Source of the DNA: Kordiimonadaceae bacterium
GTDB taxonomy: Bacteria; Pseudomonadota; Alphaproteobacteria; Sphingomonadales; Emcibacteraceae
Reading direction: 5' to 3'
NCBI GenBank assembly: GCA_018675425.1
Contig: JABGYD010000035.1
Span: forward strand, 1 to 64,000
Length of the DNA: 64,000 nucleotides
The stretch's first letter is position 1; every line of letters begins with the position of its first letter. Positions 26,054 through 36,165 of this stretch are shown piece after piece. Under the pieces are notes generated by a model, which ran no database searches, was not told the DNA's origin, and worked only from the letters and a program-made list of their open reading frames with translations. The position numbers and the translations under genes are program-made.

Positions 26054-28243
26054 CTATCCTAAATTTTTAAGAATTAGTCGAAATTGTATCGTATTTGAGG
26101 GTGCAATGTCTCGATCACTTGTAAGCCGTCGCTCGTAACTCAGACCAAATTCAAGGCAGTCATCTTGGTATACCACGCCTGCGTTGTAGGAAACTGTTTT
26201 ATTGTTTAGTATGTCTTTAATCCAACTTCCTTGAAGACCCCAATTTTTATCAATATTTATATTCAGGGCAGTGCCAATCTCTTTGCGGTTTTCAAGTTCT
26301 GTACCTATCAGTTTAGCTCCATCGACAAGGTCTAGATCAAGATATCTAAATGAAAGTTTCATCCACTCTGGACCAGTTGAGAGAATTAGTTCGTTTTTCC
26401 GCAATTGAAGACTTCTTTTATCAAGGCGAAACCTATGGACATAATCTATGAAATTACCAACTGAGAGGTCGAGCCTGCCTACAAAGTCTGATGCTTTACC
26501 CTCGTAGCCAGAACCTATGGGAAATGTTTCGGTGTCATTGAGCCGCACGCTTTGACCAATAGTTGCAATCATGTTGATATCATCGGTATATAAATTATAA
26601 CGCAAACCGTAATTTAGACGGGAGCCTCCCTCCCATCGATCATATCCATTAAACCGATTATGACTAAAAAGATTGTTTTCATCAAATTCAAAGTTGCGGC
26701 TATCTTCATTTGAAAAATTAATCACATTTTCCGAGAGGTTTGGTTTTGTTGGTGCTATTATAATTGAGAACATTGGCTCGAGCACATGGCTGCTGGTTCC
26801 ATTGGATTTTAAAAATGGCAGGCGCCAATCCAGAGCAATTTTAGGCAGTATTCGTGTGTGAGTGCCATCAAGGCCAGCATATTGCTTTTGATCAGGCATG
26901 TGAGAGTTACTGTTGTTATAAACATCGCTTCGCACCGAAGCTGTAAGATTATAAAAGTCACCTATGGGTGACTGAAAAGGAACCTGAAATGCAAGTTTTG
27001 TACTGAAGCGTCTACTGCGCATACCCTGAGCCCTATATACTTGGGCACCGCTACTTTCAATTTTTACTGTACTATTTAAAAGACCAATATTTTTATTTAT
27101 ATTAATATCAAAAGTAGGTAGGGCTTGGCCAGTCAAGTTAGTATTGTCGTCTGCATTTAAACCCTGAAATGCGTAAGCACCAGCTGTTGCATAACTTTTA
27201 TCCCAAAACCTTTCAATTTTTACATGGCTTTCAAGAACATCTGCCTTATCGTCATAATATCGTCTGAGGTAGGTGTCGTCACTAACCCAATTTGCTGCGT
27301 AATCCCACTGCCAATCACCACTAAAATTATCTAATGCTTTAAGGTCAAAAGCACCTTCAGAAAAAAAGTGACCTCTTAACTCATGGTCTCCTGTTTTTTC
27401 AAAACTATTGTTTCTTTCGTTGACATTAGTAATAGATCCTGAGGTAATTATTGTGCCATTACCTGTATTTTGACGATATTTACCTCCAAATACAATACCT
27501 TCACGATTGGTTAAAATAGGTTCAAAAGTGAAGTCCTGATGTGGGCTAATGTTTATATAATAAGGTATCTGAATATATGCGCCAAGTTCAGAAGAACGTC
27601 CTAGCCTTGTTGGGGGTAAAAACCCTGTTCTTGAGCGCACAGTTGGGTCTGGATGGGAAAAATAAGGTGAATAAAAAATCGGAATACCAGCAATTTCAAG
27701 GATAACATTTTTATAAAGTATAGTTTTATCTTCGGCGTCGTGAGTGATTTTATCAGCCCTAATTTGCCACGTTGGTTCGCCTTTTCCTTCTTCTAAGCAA
27801 AACTCACATGGAGAATAAATTGCATTTTCAAGAATTGTAAGTTGACCAGTACGCTCTCCTCTTCTGGCTATTAATTTTGAACCATCGGTAAAAATTATTC
27901 TAGTGTGATTAATAAAACCCTGCTTAAGGTCTCCGGTAAGAATTGCATCATCCATAAAGAGTAGGTTTCCAGAGGCTTCACGGATGGTTATACCGCCTAG
28001 GGCTTTTACTTCTCCAGACTTTACATAAAAAATTACTCTTTGGGCGTTCAATCGATTACCATTTTGTTGGAGTACAACGTTTCCGCTAGCGGTGATCACA
28101 TCAGTTTTTTGATCATAGACTACTTCATCAGCTGCAAAGTCGATTGGGTTTGCCTTGCTAGGTAATACCTGCGCATGAATGGTTAATTGGCCTAGGAGAA
28201 CTAGTCCAATGGAAATAAAAACTATGTGTGCTATTTTAATCAT
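26054..28243 (-). CDS. lptD: LPS-assembly protein LptD
   Basis: LptD is the outer membrane beta-barrel that inserts lipopolysaccharide. The 729-residue protein has a signal peptide ending near IHAQ, an N-terminal OstA/LptA-like jellyroll (DFAADEVVYDQKTDVITASGNV), the family motif IFYSPYFSHPDPTVRSRTGF, and a long C-terminal barrel. Cysteines at PCEFC and near the C-terminus (DDCLEF) may form the disulfides known in LptD. The ATG at 28243 is preferred to TTG at 28252, since it gives a cleaner signal peptide; no clear ribosome binding site helps. Confidence 0.93.
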   Translation of the reverse strand: MIKIAHIVFISIGLVLLGQLTIHAQVLPSKANPIDFAADEVVYDQKTDVITASGNVVLQQNGNRLNAQRVIFYVKSGEVKALGGITIREASGNLLFMDDAILTGDLKQGFINHTRIIFTDGSKLIARRGERTGQLTILENAIYSPCEFCLEEGKGEPTWQIRADKITHDAEDKTILYKNVILEIAGIPIFYSPYFSHPDPTVRSRTGFLPPTRLGRSSELGAYIQIPYYINISPHQDFTFEPILTNREGIVFGGKYRQNTGNGTIITSGSITNVNERNNSFEKTGDHELRGHFFSEGAFDLKALDNFSGDWQWDYAANWVSDDTYLRRYYDDKADVLESHVKIERFWDKSYATAGAYAFQGLNADDNTNLTGQALPTFDININKNIGLLNSTVKIESSGAQVYRAQGMRSRRFSTKLAFQVPFQSPIGDFYNLTASVRSDVYNNSNSHMPDQKQYAGLDGTHTRILPKIALDWRLPFLKSNGTSSHVLEPMFSIIIAPTKPNLSENVINFSNEDSRNFEFDENNLFSHNRFNGYDRWEGGSRLNYGLRYNLYTDDINMIATIGQSVRLNDTETFPIGSGYEGKASDFVGRLDLSVGNFIDYVHRFRLDKRSLQLRKNELILSTGPEWMKLSFRYLDLDLVDGAKLIGTELENRKEIGTALNINIDKNWGLQGSWIKDILNNKTVSYNAGVVYQDDCLEFGLSYERRLTSDRDIAPSNTIQFRLILKNLG

Positions 28244-28398
28244 ATGGTTCAATTATTAAATTTTTTAAATGGTATAGCGATTTATCGAAAAATCCACAAT
28301 AATAATATCTATTTCACTTGATAACACTTTAACCAACCTTTATCTCTTGAAAGATTATATTGTTATATTAGTAAAGCTAGACCAAATTGAGGCATAAA

Positions 28399-29880
28399 AT
28401 GAAAATCAGCATAAAAGAATTATCAAATAACTACTTAAATACTGAGGGAGCTGTAGTAGTTTTCGCAATAAATATAGAAGGTGGGTATGAGTTTCAAAAA
28501 CCAGCGCTTGAGTTTAATAAAAAAACTAATGGTGCCCTATTAAATGCCGCAAATTTATCTAAATTTCAAGGAAAGTATGGCCAAATGGTCGAATTGCTTG
28601 CGCCGAACGGTGTTGCTGCAAGTAGAATTATTCTATTTGGATTAGGTGACCTGGATGGTCTTACTCCTTTAAATTCTGAGCATGTCGGCGGTAAAGTCAT
28701 AAATAAAATCATGTATAGTGGTGAAAAAAATGTAACTTTTGTGGGTGGTGTTGTAGCCGCAAATGCAGCATTAGGCGTTCGACTGCGGTCATATAAATTT
28801 GATAAATATTATACTACCGAGAAAAATTTGAAAAAAAAATCAGTTCATTCTGTTACTTTTTTAACTGTGGATGCAGATCTTTCCAACAATACCTTTTCTG
28901 ATCTTGATAAGATTGCTGATGGAGTAATTATGGCCCGTGACCTTGTTTCAGAGCCCGGGAATATACTTTATCCTGAAAGTTATGCTGAACAGATAAAAGA
29001 ACTTAAAAACCTTGGTTTAGAAATTGAAATTCTTGATGAAGATATCATGGAAGAATTAGGTATGGAGTCTATCCTTGGTGTAGGACAAGGGAGTTCCTCA
29101 GAAACCTTAATAGTAATTATGAAATGGTATGGTTCGAAAGATAAGAAAGCTCAGCCCTTAGCACTCGTTGGTAAAGGGGTAACCTTTGATACAGGTGGTA
29201 TTTCCCTCAAACCTGGTCCTGGTATGGGTGATATGAAATTTGATATGGGCGGCAGTGCTGCTGTTGTCGGTGCAATGAAAGCAATTGCTGGTCGTAAGGC
29301 AAAGGCAAATGTCATCGGTATTGTTGGTCTAGTTGAAAATATGCCATCTGGGACGGCTCAACGACCAGGTGATGTAGTTAGCTCCATGTCTGGGCAAACA
29401 ATAGAAGTTCTAAATACCGATGCTGAAGGTCGCTTAGTCTTGGCAGACTGTTTGTGGTATTGCCAAGAAAAGTATAACCCAAAATTTATGATTGATTTAG
29501 CCACTTTAACTGGAGCAATAATGGTTGCCCTTGGTCAGGAGTATGCTGGTATCTTCTCAAACGATGATAAACTTTGTGAACAACTTTGTGTGGCTGGTAA
29601 AACAGTTGATGAACCAGTGTGGCGAATGCCAATTGGAGAAGCATACGATAAGCAGATTGACTCTGATATAGCCGATATGAAAAACATCGGTGGTAAATTT
29701 GCTGGAAGTATTACAGCAGCGCAGTTTTTGCAGCGTTTTGTTAACGGCGTTCCTTGGGTGCATATTGATATGGCTGGCACTGCTTGGAAGCAAAATTCTT
29801 CCAATATAGCTGAAAAAGGTGCTACTGGTTACGGAGTTAGGCTTCTTGATCAGCTAATTCGTGATAATTACGAAGATTAA
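28399..29880 (+). CDS. pepA: leucyl aminopeptidase PepA
   Basis: PepA is a two-metal M17 aminopeptidase. The 493-residue protein has the catalytic-domain motifs VGKGVTFDTGGISLKP, MKFDMGGSAAV and the signature NTDAEGRLVLAD. The start at 28399 is preferred to TTG at 28387 because GAGG (28389-28392) overlaps that TTG and lies six bases before the ATG. It is divergent from lptD and precedes holC by three bases, the common pepA-holC pair. Confidence 0.95.
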   Translation: MKISIKELSNNYLNTEGAVVVFAINIEGGYEFQKPALEFNKKTNGALLNAANLSKFQGKYGQMVELLAPNGVAASRIILFGLGDLDGLTPLNSEHVGGKVINKIMYSGEKNVTFVGGVVAANAALGVRLRSYKFDKYYTTEKNLKKKSVHSVTFLTVDADLSNNTFSDLDKIADGVIMARDLVSEPGNILYPESYAEQIKELKNLGLEIEILDEDIMEELGMESILGVGQGSSSETLIVIMKWYGSKDKKAQPLALVGKGVTFDTGGISLKPGPGMGDMKFDMGGSAAVVGAMKAIAGRKAKANVIGIVGLVENMPSGTAQRPGDVVSSMSGQTIEVLNTDAEGRLVLADCLWYCQEKYNPKFMIDLATLTGAIMVALGQEYAGIFSNDDKLCEQLCVAGKTVDEPVWRMPIGEAYDKQIDSDIADMKNIGGKFAGSITAAQFLQRFVNGVPWVHIDMAGTAWKQNSSNIAEKGATGYGVRLLDQLIRDNYED

Positions 29881-29883
29881 GCT

Positions 29884-30330
29884 ATGGAAATCAGCTTTTA
29901 CCACCTAACCGTTCAGTCCTTGGATATTGCCCTTCCTAAACTTCTTTCGAAGGTCCGGCTGGCTAATATGAAGGTTTTGGTAAAAGTTAAGAGTACAGAG
30001 GATATGAATGATCTTGATCTTCTACTTTGGACATTTGATGCTGAAAGCTTTCTAGTTCACGATACTTTAAAAAGTAAATATCAAAAAGATCAGCCGATTT
30101 ATATCACCACTGGTGATGAAAATCCTGCTTTTGCTGATGTTCTTGTTTTAACTGACGGGACAACTTCTACGTCTATGGACGGTTATAAGCGGGTTCTCGA
30201 GATCTTTGATGGCACTAATTCTCTAGCAGTAGACGCAGCGCGCGAACGCTGGTCTAAATATAAAAATGATGGACATAATATCAGTTACTTTCAGCAAAGT
30301 GAAACTGGTGGATGGGTTAAGAAAGGTTAA
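29884..30330 (+). CDS. holC: DNA polymerase III chi subunit HolC
   Basis: HolC belongs to the clamp loader and links it to single-strand binding protein. The 148-residue protein begins with ISFYHLTVQSLDIALPKLL and has LLWTFDAESFLVHD and ENPAFADVLVLTDG, which match the chi family (LWtf...sFLPH...). It follows pepA by three bases and is convergent with the ABC-F gene (13 bases apart). Confidence 0.92.
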   Translation: MEISFYHLTVQSLDIALPKLLSKVRLANMKVLVKVKSTEDMNDLDLLLWTFDAESFLVHDTLKSKYQKDQPIYITTGDENPAFADVLVLTDGTTSTSMDGYKRVLEIFDGTNSLAVDAARERWSKYKNDGHNISYFQQSETGGWVKKG

Positions 30331-30343
30331 GCTGTCAAAATTA

Positions 30344-32242
30344 TTATTGATTAAATCTACTTTCTAGATCAATCCATCGTTCTTCTGCTTCCACTAACTT
30401 TTCTTCAAGTTCTTTTTTCTCACGAGTAAATTGTTGTAAGGCACGTTTTGCAGCTGGGTCGTTGTTGTTGTAAAGCTTAGGATTACCAAGGGCCTTAGTA
30501 TACTTTTTAACTTCTTTGTTCAAATAATCCACACGACGTTCTACATCACGGATTTTGTCACGAAGGTAATTTTTTTCGGCACCAGATATTTTTTTCTTTG
30601 GTTTTTTATTAGAGCTATCAATTTTCTCAGGTTCTTTGATCTCTTTTTTCTCGATTTTTTCTTTTTTCTTTAAGGTAGCTTTATTGCCAATGACTTCGGC
30701 TTTATAATCATTAATATCACCATCAAAATTGTGAACGCCGCCATTTTCAATTACCATAATTCGGTCAGCGCAGGCTTCTACTAAGTAACTATCATGGCTA
30801 ATAAGAATAACTGCACCTTCGTATTCGTTAATGGCGTGGATGAGAGATTGTCTGCTATCCATATCAAGATGATTTGTTGGTTCATCAAGAATAATCATTT
30901 GAGGAGCTTTGAAGCTCATAAGAGCAAACAGAAGTCTTGCTTTTTCACCACCGGATAGCGTCGAGATTTGATTAGTAGCTTTATCAACTCCAAAACCAAA
31001 TCCACCCAGTCGACCGCGAACCTGAGCCTCAGTTGCCCCCTTCATTAATAAACGTAAATGCGAGAGAGGAGTACCCTCTTTATCAAGTTCATCTTGTTGG
31101 TGCTGAGCAAAATATCCTATGGAAAGTTTTCTTGAACGTTTAATTTGTCCATCCATTGGTGTAAGGCGGTCAGCGAGTAATTTAGCAAAGGTTGACTTTC
31201 CGTTGCCATTTTGACCTAAGAGGGCAATACGGTCTTCCATATCCATACGCATATTAATATTACGCAGTATTGGCTTACCTTTTTCGTAACCAACACTACA
31301 TTTCTCAATTGATATGAGGGGTGGTGCAAGCTCCTCAGGGTTTGGAAAATTAAACTGAACGGTATTTTCTTCGGCAAGAGCGGCAAGTGGTTCCATCTTT
31401 TCAAGCATTTTAATACGGCTCTGTGCTTGTTTTGCTTTACTTGCTTTATAGCGAAAACGATCAACATACTTTTGTATATGTGCTCGCTCTAGGCTTTGCT
31501 TCTTAATTGCTGCTTGTTTAAGTTTTTTTTGTTCCCGATAAGTTTTTTCAAATTTGTCAAAATTACCGCCATAAAAAGTAAGTTCACGATTTTCTAAATG
31601 AACAATAGCGCTTGCCGCTTGATTTAATAAATCACGATCATGGCTAATTATGAGGATCGTATAGGGATAATTTTTAATAAAATTTTCAAGCCAGAGAACT
31701 CCTTCAAGATCAAGGTAGTTTGTAGGCTCATCAAGAAGTAAAAGGTCTGGTTGCGTAAATAAGGTACATGCAAGCGCTACACGCATTCGCCAACCACCAG
31801 AAAACTCACTACAAGCTCGACGCTGTTCTGTATCACTAAAGCCAAGGCCGGACAGGATACTAGCAGCCCGAGCTTCTGCTTCGTATGCACCTATATCTTG
31901 AAGTCGTTCGTGAATTTCAGCGATCCTGTTAGGATTATTTGTAGTTTCAGCTTCGTTTTGTAGCGCAACAAGTTCGGGGTGTGAGGAAAGTACTGTTTCA
32001 AGAAGAGTTTCAGGGCCGCCCGGTGCTTCTTGAGCAACTTGACCTACTTTTGCACTCTTGCGTACCCGAATTTGTCCATCGTCATTCTCTAGCTCCCCAA
32101 GAATTAATTTGTATAGTGTTGTTTTGCCAGAACCATTACGGCCGACTATGCCAATTTTATGGCCAGCTGGTATAGTAACGTTGGCATTTTCTAGAAGAAG
32201 TTTTCCAGCAATACGATAAGTTAATTCTGAAATTTGTAACAT
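30344..32242 (-). CDS. ABC-F family ATPase (YheS/Uup-like)
   Basis: ABC-F proteins are soluble twin-ATPase proteins that act on the ribosome. Two ATPase modules are seen: Walker A GRNGSGKTTLY and GQNGNGKSTF, signatures FSGGWRMRVALA and LSGGEKARLLFALM, and Walker B LLLLDEPTNYLDLEG and IILDEPTNHLDM. An arm-like linker of basic helices joins them. A Lys/Glu-rich linker and a C-terminal coiled coil (from about residue 565) complete 632 residues. The length and tail fit YheS or Uup rather than EttA; exact subgroup is not certain. Confidence 0.93.
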   Translation of the reverse strand: MLQISELTYRIAGKLLLENANVTIPAGHKIGIVGRNGSGKTTLYKLILGELENDDGQIRVRKSAKVGQVAQEAPGGPETLLETVLSSHPELVALQNEAETTNNPNRIAEIHERLQDIGAYEAEARAASILSGLGFSDTEQRRACSEFSGGWRMRVALACTLFTQPDLLLLDEPTNYLDLEGVLWLENFIKNYPYTILIISHDRDLLNQAASAIVHLENRELTFYGGNFDKFEKTYREQKKLKQAAIKKQSLERAHIQKYVDRFRYKASKAKQAQSRIKMLEKMEPLAALAEENTVQFNFPNPEELAPPLISIEKCSVGYEKGKPILRNINMRMDMEDRIALLGQNGNGKSTFAKLLADRLTPMDGQIKRSRKLSIGYFAQHQQDELDKEGTPLSHLRLLMKGATEAQVRGRLGGFGFGVDKATNQISTLSGGEKARLLFALMSFKAPQMIILDEPTNHLDMDSRQSLIHAINEYEGAVILISHDSYLVEACADRIMVIENGGVHNFDGDINDYKAEVIGNKATLKKKEKIEKKEIKEPEKIDSSNKKPKKKISGAEKNYLRDKIRDVERRVDYLNKEVKKYTKALGNPKLYNNNDPAAKRALQQFTREKKELEEKLVEAEERWIDLESRFNQ

Positions 32243-32291
32243 GGGTCATGCTTTTAACAGGTCAATCAAAAAGATCAATGGGAAATAATTA

Positions 32292-32320
32292 TTGATGTTT
32301 AGAAAAATACCACCTATAAC
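32292..32320 (+). promoter_or_regulatory. likely promoter of ndk
   Basis: TTGATG (32292-32297) and TATAAC (32315-32320) are 17 bases apart. Transcription would start near 32327, about 35 bases before the ndk ATG. Confidence 0.55.
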
Positions 32321-32361
32321 GCCCGCGAATAGTTAAGAATTTTAAGTTTAAAGGATAAATT

Positions 32362-32787
32362 ATGGCTTTATTACAACGTACTTTTTCAATAATCAAACCA
32401 GATGCGACAAAACGCAACCTAACTGGCTCTATAATCAAAAAATTTGAAGACGGTGGGCTTCGGATAGTTGCATCGAAGCGTGTTCGTTTAAGTCGTGAAA
32501 AAGCTGAGGGTTTTTATGCAGTGCATTCTGAACGACCGTTTTTTAATGAGCTTGTTGAGTTTATGATTTCAGAGCCGGTAGTATTGCAAGTCCTTGAAGG
32601 CGAGAATGCTGTCTCAATTAATCGGGAAATAATGGGTGCTACTAACCCCGATGACGCTGCAGAAGGCACAATTCGCAAAGAATTCGCTCTTGATATAGGA
32701 GAGAACTCTGTTCATGGTTCGGATAGCCTTGAAAATGCAAATATAGAAATAAAATATTTTTTTAAAGAAGATGAAATTGTTGGCTAG
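32362..32787 (+). CDS. ndk: nucleoside diphosphate kinase
   Basis: Ndk balances nucleoside triphosphates by phosphate transfer through a histidine. The 141-residue protein has [14 protein letters not shown] at the start, the active-site NSVHGSDS and the C-terminal [18 protein letters not shown] lies upstream of the ATG. It stands alone between a promoter and a strong terminator. Confidence 0.98.
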   Translation: MALLQRTFSIIKPDATKRNLTGSIIKKFEDGGLRIVASKRVRLSREKAEGFYAVHSERPFFNELVEFMISEPVVLQVLEGENAVSINREIMGATNPDDAAEGTIRKEFALDIGENSVHGSDSLENANIEIKYFFKEDEIVG

Positions 32788-32871
32788 TTTTAATTATCTT
32801 CCTTTATAAATTAAGTGCTGAGTATTAGGTTCCAATAATAGTTGTGCTTTAATAACAATTTATAATATTTT

Positions 32872-32910
32872 AAAAGTCGTCTTGAGGTTATCTCAAAACG
32901 ACTTTTTTCT
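32872..32910 (+). terminator. rho-independent terminator after ndk
   Basis: AAAAGTCGT-c-TTGAG pairs with CTCAA-a-ACGACTTTT around a five-base loop, followed by more T. The A run on the 5' side means it could also stop purN transcripts arriving from the minus strand. Confidence 0.85.
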
Positions 32911-33013
32911 TATTAACAACTATTATAATTTTTTTGACATTTCTCACTGGTATCAAATAATCATAATTTATTCTAATACAAACTAATCAGGTTATTAAAG
33001 GGAGACGGATGGA

Positions 33014-33658
33014 TTAAGTTATGGGACTTATCATGTATTCACTAGCGTAGGTTACGCCCTTTATTGTCACTTTGTTACCTACAACGCGGATGCGACCTTC
33101 TGCAACAAGCTTTAAAGCCGGAGGGTAAATTGCATGTTCTTGTATCAAGACCTTAGCTGCAAGGCTATCTGGGGTATCGTCATTATTAATTGCAATTACT
33201 GCCTGAGCTATGATTGGGCCATCATCTAGCTCAGGATTTACAAAATGGACAGTGCAACCGGTGAAAAGAACTCCTGCCTCTAGGGCACGTTCGTGAGTAT
33301 GTAGTCCTTTAAAGCTTGGTAGTAATGACGGATGAATATTAAGAATTCGATTGCGCCAGAGATTTATAAAATTAGCACCAAGAATACGCATAAAACCAGC
33401 TAAACAAATTAGCTTAATTCTATTATCTTTTAAAACTTTATGCAGGCTTTCCTCAAAAAGTTCGCGATTTTCAAAATGGCGATGATTAACTATTTTAGTA
33501 GGTATACCGGCGGCCTTGGCTCGAATTAGACCTTTGGCGTGGGGATTGTTTGAAATAACAAGTGCGATGCGTGCGGGAAAATTATCGTCACTACAAGAAT
33601 TAATAAGTGATTGAAGGTTTGTACCATTGCCGGATATGAGCACTGCAACATCAACCAT
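33014..33658 (-). CDS. purN: phosphoribosylglycinamide formyltransferase PurN
   Basis: PurN transfers a formyl group from 10-formyl-tetrahydrofolate to GAR in purine synthesis. The 214-residue protein has LISGNGTNLQSL, the catalytic NIHPSLLPSFKG motif and the Asp of ELDDGPII. The start at 33658 is chosen over an upstream frame to 33724 because the latter runs back into purM; AGGG lies ahead of this ATG, seven bases after the purM stop. Confidence 0.96.
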   Translation of the reverse strand: MVDVAVLISGNGTNLQSLINSCSDDNFPARIALVISNNPHAKGLIRAKAAGIPTKIVNHRHFENRELFEESLHKVLKDNRIKLICLAGFMRILGANFINLWRNRILNIHPSLLPSFKGLHTHERALEAGVLFTGCTVHFVNPELDDGPIIAQAVIAINNDDTPDSLAAKVLIQEHAIYPPALKLVAEGRIRVVGNKVTIKGVTYASEYMISPIT

Positions 33659-33665
33659 AATTACC

Positions 33666-34766
33666 CTACTGTGTTGATTTGGCTGTCCACGGACCTGGGT
33701 AACCCCAGCTTCCGGCACACCCATTTACTGTCGTTGATGGCTCGTCGCCAGCTTTAGAACTAACTGTACCGATATAATAGGCCACTTCACCATTTTTTTC
33801 GAAAATTTTCTTTGCCTGTTCTGCTTTGTCAGCGGGAACAATCACAGCCATCCCTATGCCACAATTAAAAGTTTTAGCCATCTCAATTGGCGTTATGTTT
33901 CCTGCAGTTCGAAGCCATTCAAATACCGGAGGAAGCTCCCAAAGGCTAGCGTCAACATCAACCTTAACACCTGGCGGAAGAATGCGGGGAATATTTTCAA
34001 CAAATCCGCCACCAGTAATATGACTAAGCCCTTTAATACAGTCAGCCTTTAATGCGGCTAGGCAGCTTTTAACATATATTTTTGTCGGGCAAAGAAGGGC
34101 TTCACCAAAAGTTTTTCCATTCTCAAATGAACAAGGATCATTATAATCAACCTTAGATACCTCTATTAATTTACGAACGAGTGAAAAGCCGTTTGAATGG
34201 ATACCGCTTGAGGCAAGCCCGAGCACAATATCACCTGCACATACAGTGGTTCCATCAATTATGCGCGAACGTTCTACAGCGCCCACGCAGAAACCGGCGA
34301 GATCATAGTCATTATCTGAATACATCCCTGGCATTTCTGCCGTTTCACCGCCAATAAGTGCAGTATTTGATTGGCGGCAGCCTTCAGCAATACCTTCAAT
34401 TATTGCTTTACCAGTATTAATATCTAAATGTCCTGTGGCGTAATAGTCCAAAAAGAAAAGGGGCTCTGCACCCTGAACTATAAGATCATTAACACACATA
34501 GCCACTAGATCAATACCAACCGTATCATGTCTGCCACTTTCAATCGCAACTTTGAGTTTTGTGCCTACCCCATCTGTTCCTGATACTAAGATAGGGTCTT
34601 TGAAACCCGCTGCCTTCAAATCAAAAAGCGCACCAAAGCCGCCAAGGCCAGTGTCAGAACCTAGCCTTCGAGTAGATGCTGCAGCTGGCTTGATGGCTTC
34701 AACAAGTGCATTTCCAGCATCGATATCAACACCAGCACCTTTGTAACTATATGACTTATTACTCAA
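33666..34766 (-). CDS. purM: phosphoribosylformylglycinamidine cyclo-ligase PurM
   Basis: PurM closes the imidazole ring (AIR synthetase). The 366-residue protein begins with [23 protein letters not shown] and has [23 protein letters not shown] and [15 protein letters not shown]. The start codon is TTG; the sequence [12 protein letters not shown] fits the family N-terminus exactly, so an alternative downstream start is unlikely. It is followed closely by purN. Confidence 0.96.
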   Translation of the reverse strand: MSNKSYSYKGAGVDIDAGNALVEAIKPAAASTRRLGSDTGLGGFGALFDLKAAGFKDPILVSGTDGVGTKLKVAIESGRHDTVGIDLVAMCVNDLIVQGAEPLFFLDYYATGHLDINTGKAIIEGIAEGCRQSNTALIGGETAEMPGMYSDNDYDLAGFCVGAVERSRIIDGTTVCAGDIVLGLASSGIHSNGFSLVRKLIEVSKVDYNDPCSFENGKTFGEALLCPTKIYVKSCLAALKADCIKGLSHITGGGFVENIPRILPPGVKVDVDASLWELPPVFEWLRTAGNITPIEMAKTFNCGIGMAVIVPADKAEQAKKIFEKNGEVAYYIGTVSSKAGDEPSTTVNGCAGSWGYPGPWTAKSTQ

Positions 34767-34968
34767 TCGTAAACACTTTCTTGTATGCCTATTAATATAA
34801 ACAGATATAATGTGACTTAATCAAAAATGCTATAGAAATATCTTTTAAAAAATTGAATTCTATTATTGCAAAGTTTCTGTAAGATAAGATATTTATACTA
34901 TCTGCCACAGTCATGACATGATAGTTTATTAAACCGTACTGCTTTAAATAATTAAAAAGTTTTTAATT

Positions 34969-36165
34969 TTGAAAATTAACACATATATATCAATAGTTTA
35001 TATACGCCAATTAATCTTATTTATTAGCATTTATTTGTGTTCAATAGAACTTTCGTATGCACAAATTAATTTGGGCGGGATGAACCGTGAAGCGACTATC
35101 TACAGCCTTTATAATATTAAGGTTGACGAAACTTCAAGTAACGTGGCGGCTGCAAGAGACCGGGCTCTTCGCAAAGGACAGAGAATTGCGTTAGAACAAT
35201 TATTTCGTAGAATAATATTAAAAAATGATCGTAAGAAACTGCCAACCTTTAAAGATAATGAGGTTGTTGAATTTATTAGTGGTTTTGAAATAAATGAAGA
35301 AAAACGCTCTAGTGTTCGCTATATTGCGTCTTTGGTGGTCCATTTTAATAGATCTAAAATTAATGATGTGCTTAGTTTTTATAAAATTCCCTTTGCGGAA
35401 ACTCTTGGTACGTCAGTAAGTGTGCTGCCCGTGCTTGAAAAAGGTGGTGCAATCTTGCTTTGGGAAGAAGGTAATGGTTGGCTAGATGCATGGCATCAGC
35501 ATGATGTAATTAATAATCTTGTTCCAATTAGTACGCCCTTTCCAACCCTAAAAAATAAATTGTATATTAGTGGGCTCCAGGCTCGCACTAATAATCAAAA
35601 ACTTATAGAGACTTTTATTAGCGAGAACAGAATTAACGACCTAATAATTGCATATGCAGTTATTGGAAAAAATCTCTCGGCTGGTAAGTTAACTCTCGAC
35701 ATTGAGTTAAAGCGAAATAGTTTGAAGAATAAAGACGACAGCGTAGCTCTTCTAAGTGTCTCGGTTCCCTATCTCGATGAAACAGAAAAGCTTAATTACA
35801 CAGCGCTTTTCAAAGCTGGAGTTGATGTTACAACCGATTGGGTTGACGATAGCTGGAAATCAAAAGTTTTAGTCAGTTATGGTTCAGCTTCGACTATTTT
35901 GGTCAAAGGGAACCTGCTTGCAGTTGATGACTGGTTATTTATGCAGAAGCAACTTGCAAAAGTTAACCTCGTAAGAAAGGTCAGTTTGAAGGGTATTTCT
36001 ACTCAAGCGGTTGACCTTGAAATTGAATTTGCAGGCGATCCTGAGCAATTAAGTCTTTCTCTTGAACAGCAAGGGTTAAGTTTAGAGAAATCTAAGAAGG
36101 ATCAGGTATGGATTATCTCGCTTGGCAAGCGTTTTGGTGGCAAGGATAATCTAAATGTGTATTGA
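34969..36165 (+). CDS. exported DUF2066 protein
   Basis: This 398-residue protein has a signal peptide (hydrophobic residues about 12-28, cleavage likely before QINLGG) and the DUF2066 pattern, including an N-terminal region with SSNVAAARDRALRKGQRIAL and an Arg/Leu-rich helix. The function is unknown; such genes often sit upstream of the hda homologue in alphaproteobacteria, as here. The start is TTG with a poor ribosome binding site; the next ATG would remove the signal peptide. It overlaps hdaA by 11 bases. Confidence 0.8.
   Translation: MKINTYISIVYIRQLILFISIYLCSIELSYAQINLGGMNREATIYSLYNIKVDETSSNVAAARDRALRKGQRIALEQLFRRIILKNDRKKLPTFKDNEVVEFISGFEINEEKRSSVRYIASLVVHFNRSKINDVLSFYKIPFAETLGTSVSVLPVLEKGGAILLWEEGNGWLDAWHQHDVINNLVPISTPFPTLKNKLYISGLQARTNNQKLIETFISENRINDLIIAYAVIGKNLSAGKLTLDIELKRNSLKNKDDSVALLSVSVPYLDETEKLNYTALFKAGVDVTTDWVDDSWKSKVLVSYGSASTILVKGNLLAVDDWLFMQKQLAKVNLVRKVSLKGISTQAVDLEIEFAGDPEQLSLSLEQQGLSLEKSKKDQVWIISLGKRFGGKDNLNVY

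Noticed and set aside
33659-33724. PurN start at 33724
   Set aside because: The extra 22 residues lie inside purM and precede the normal PurN N-terminus; the ATG at 33658 has a ribosome binding site after the purM stop.
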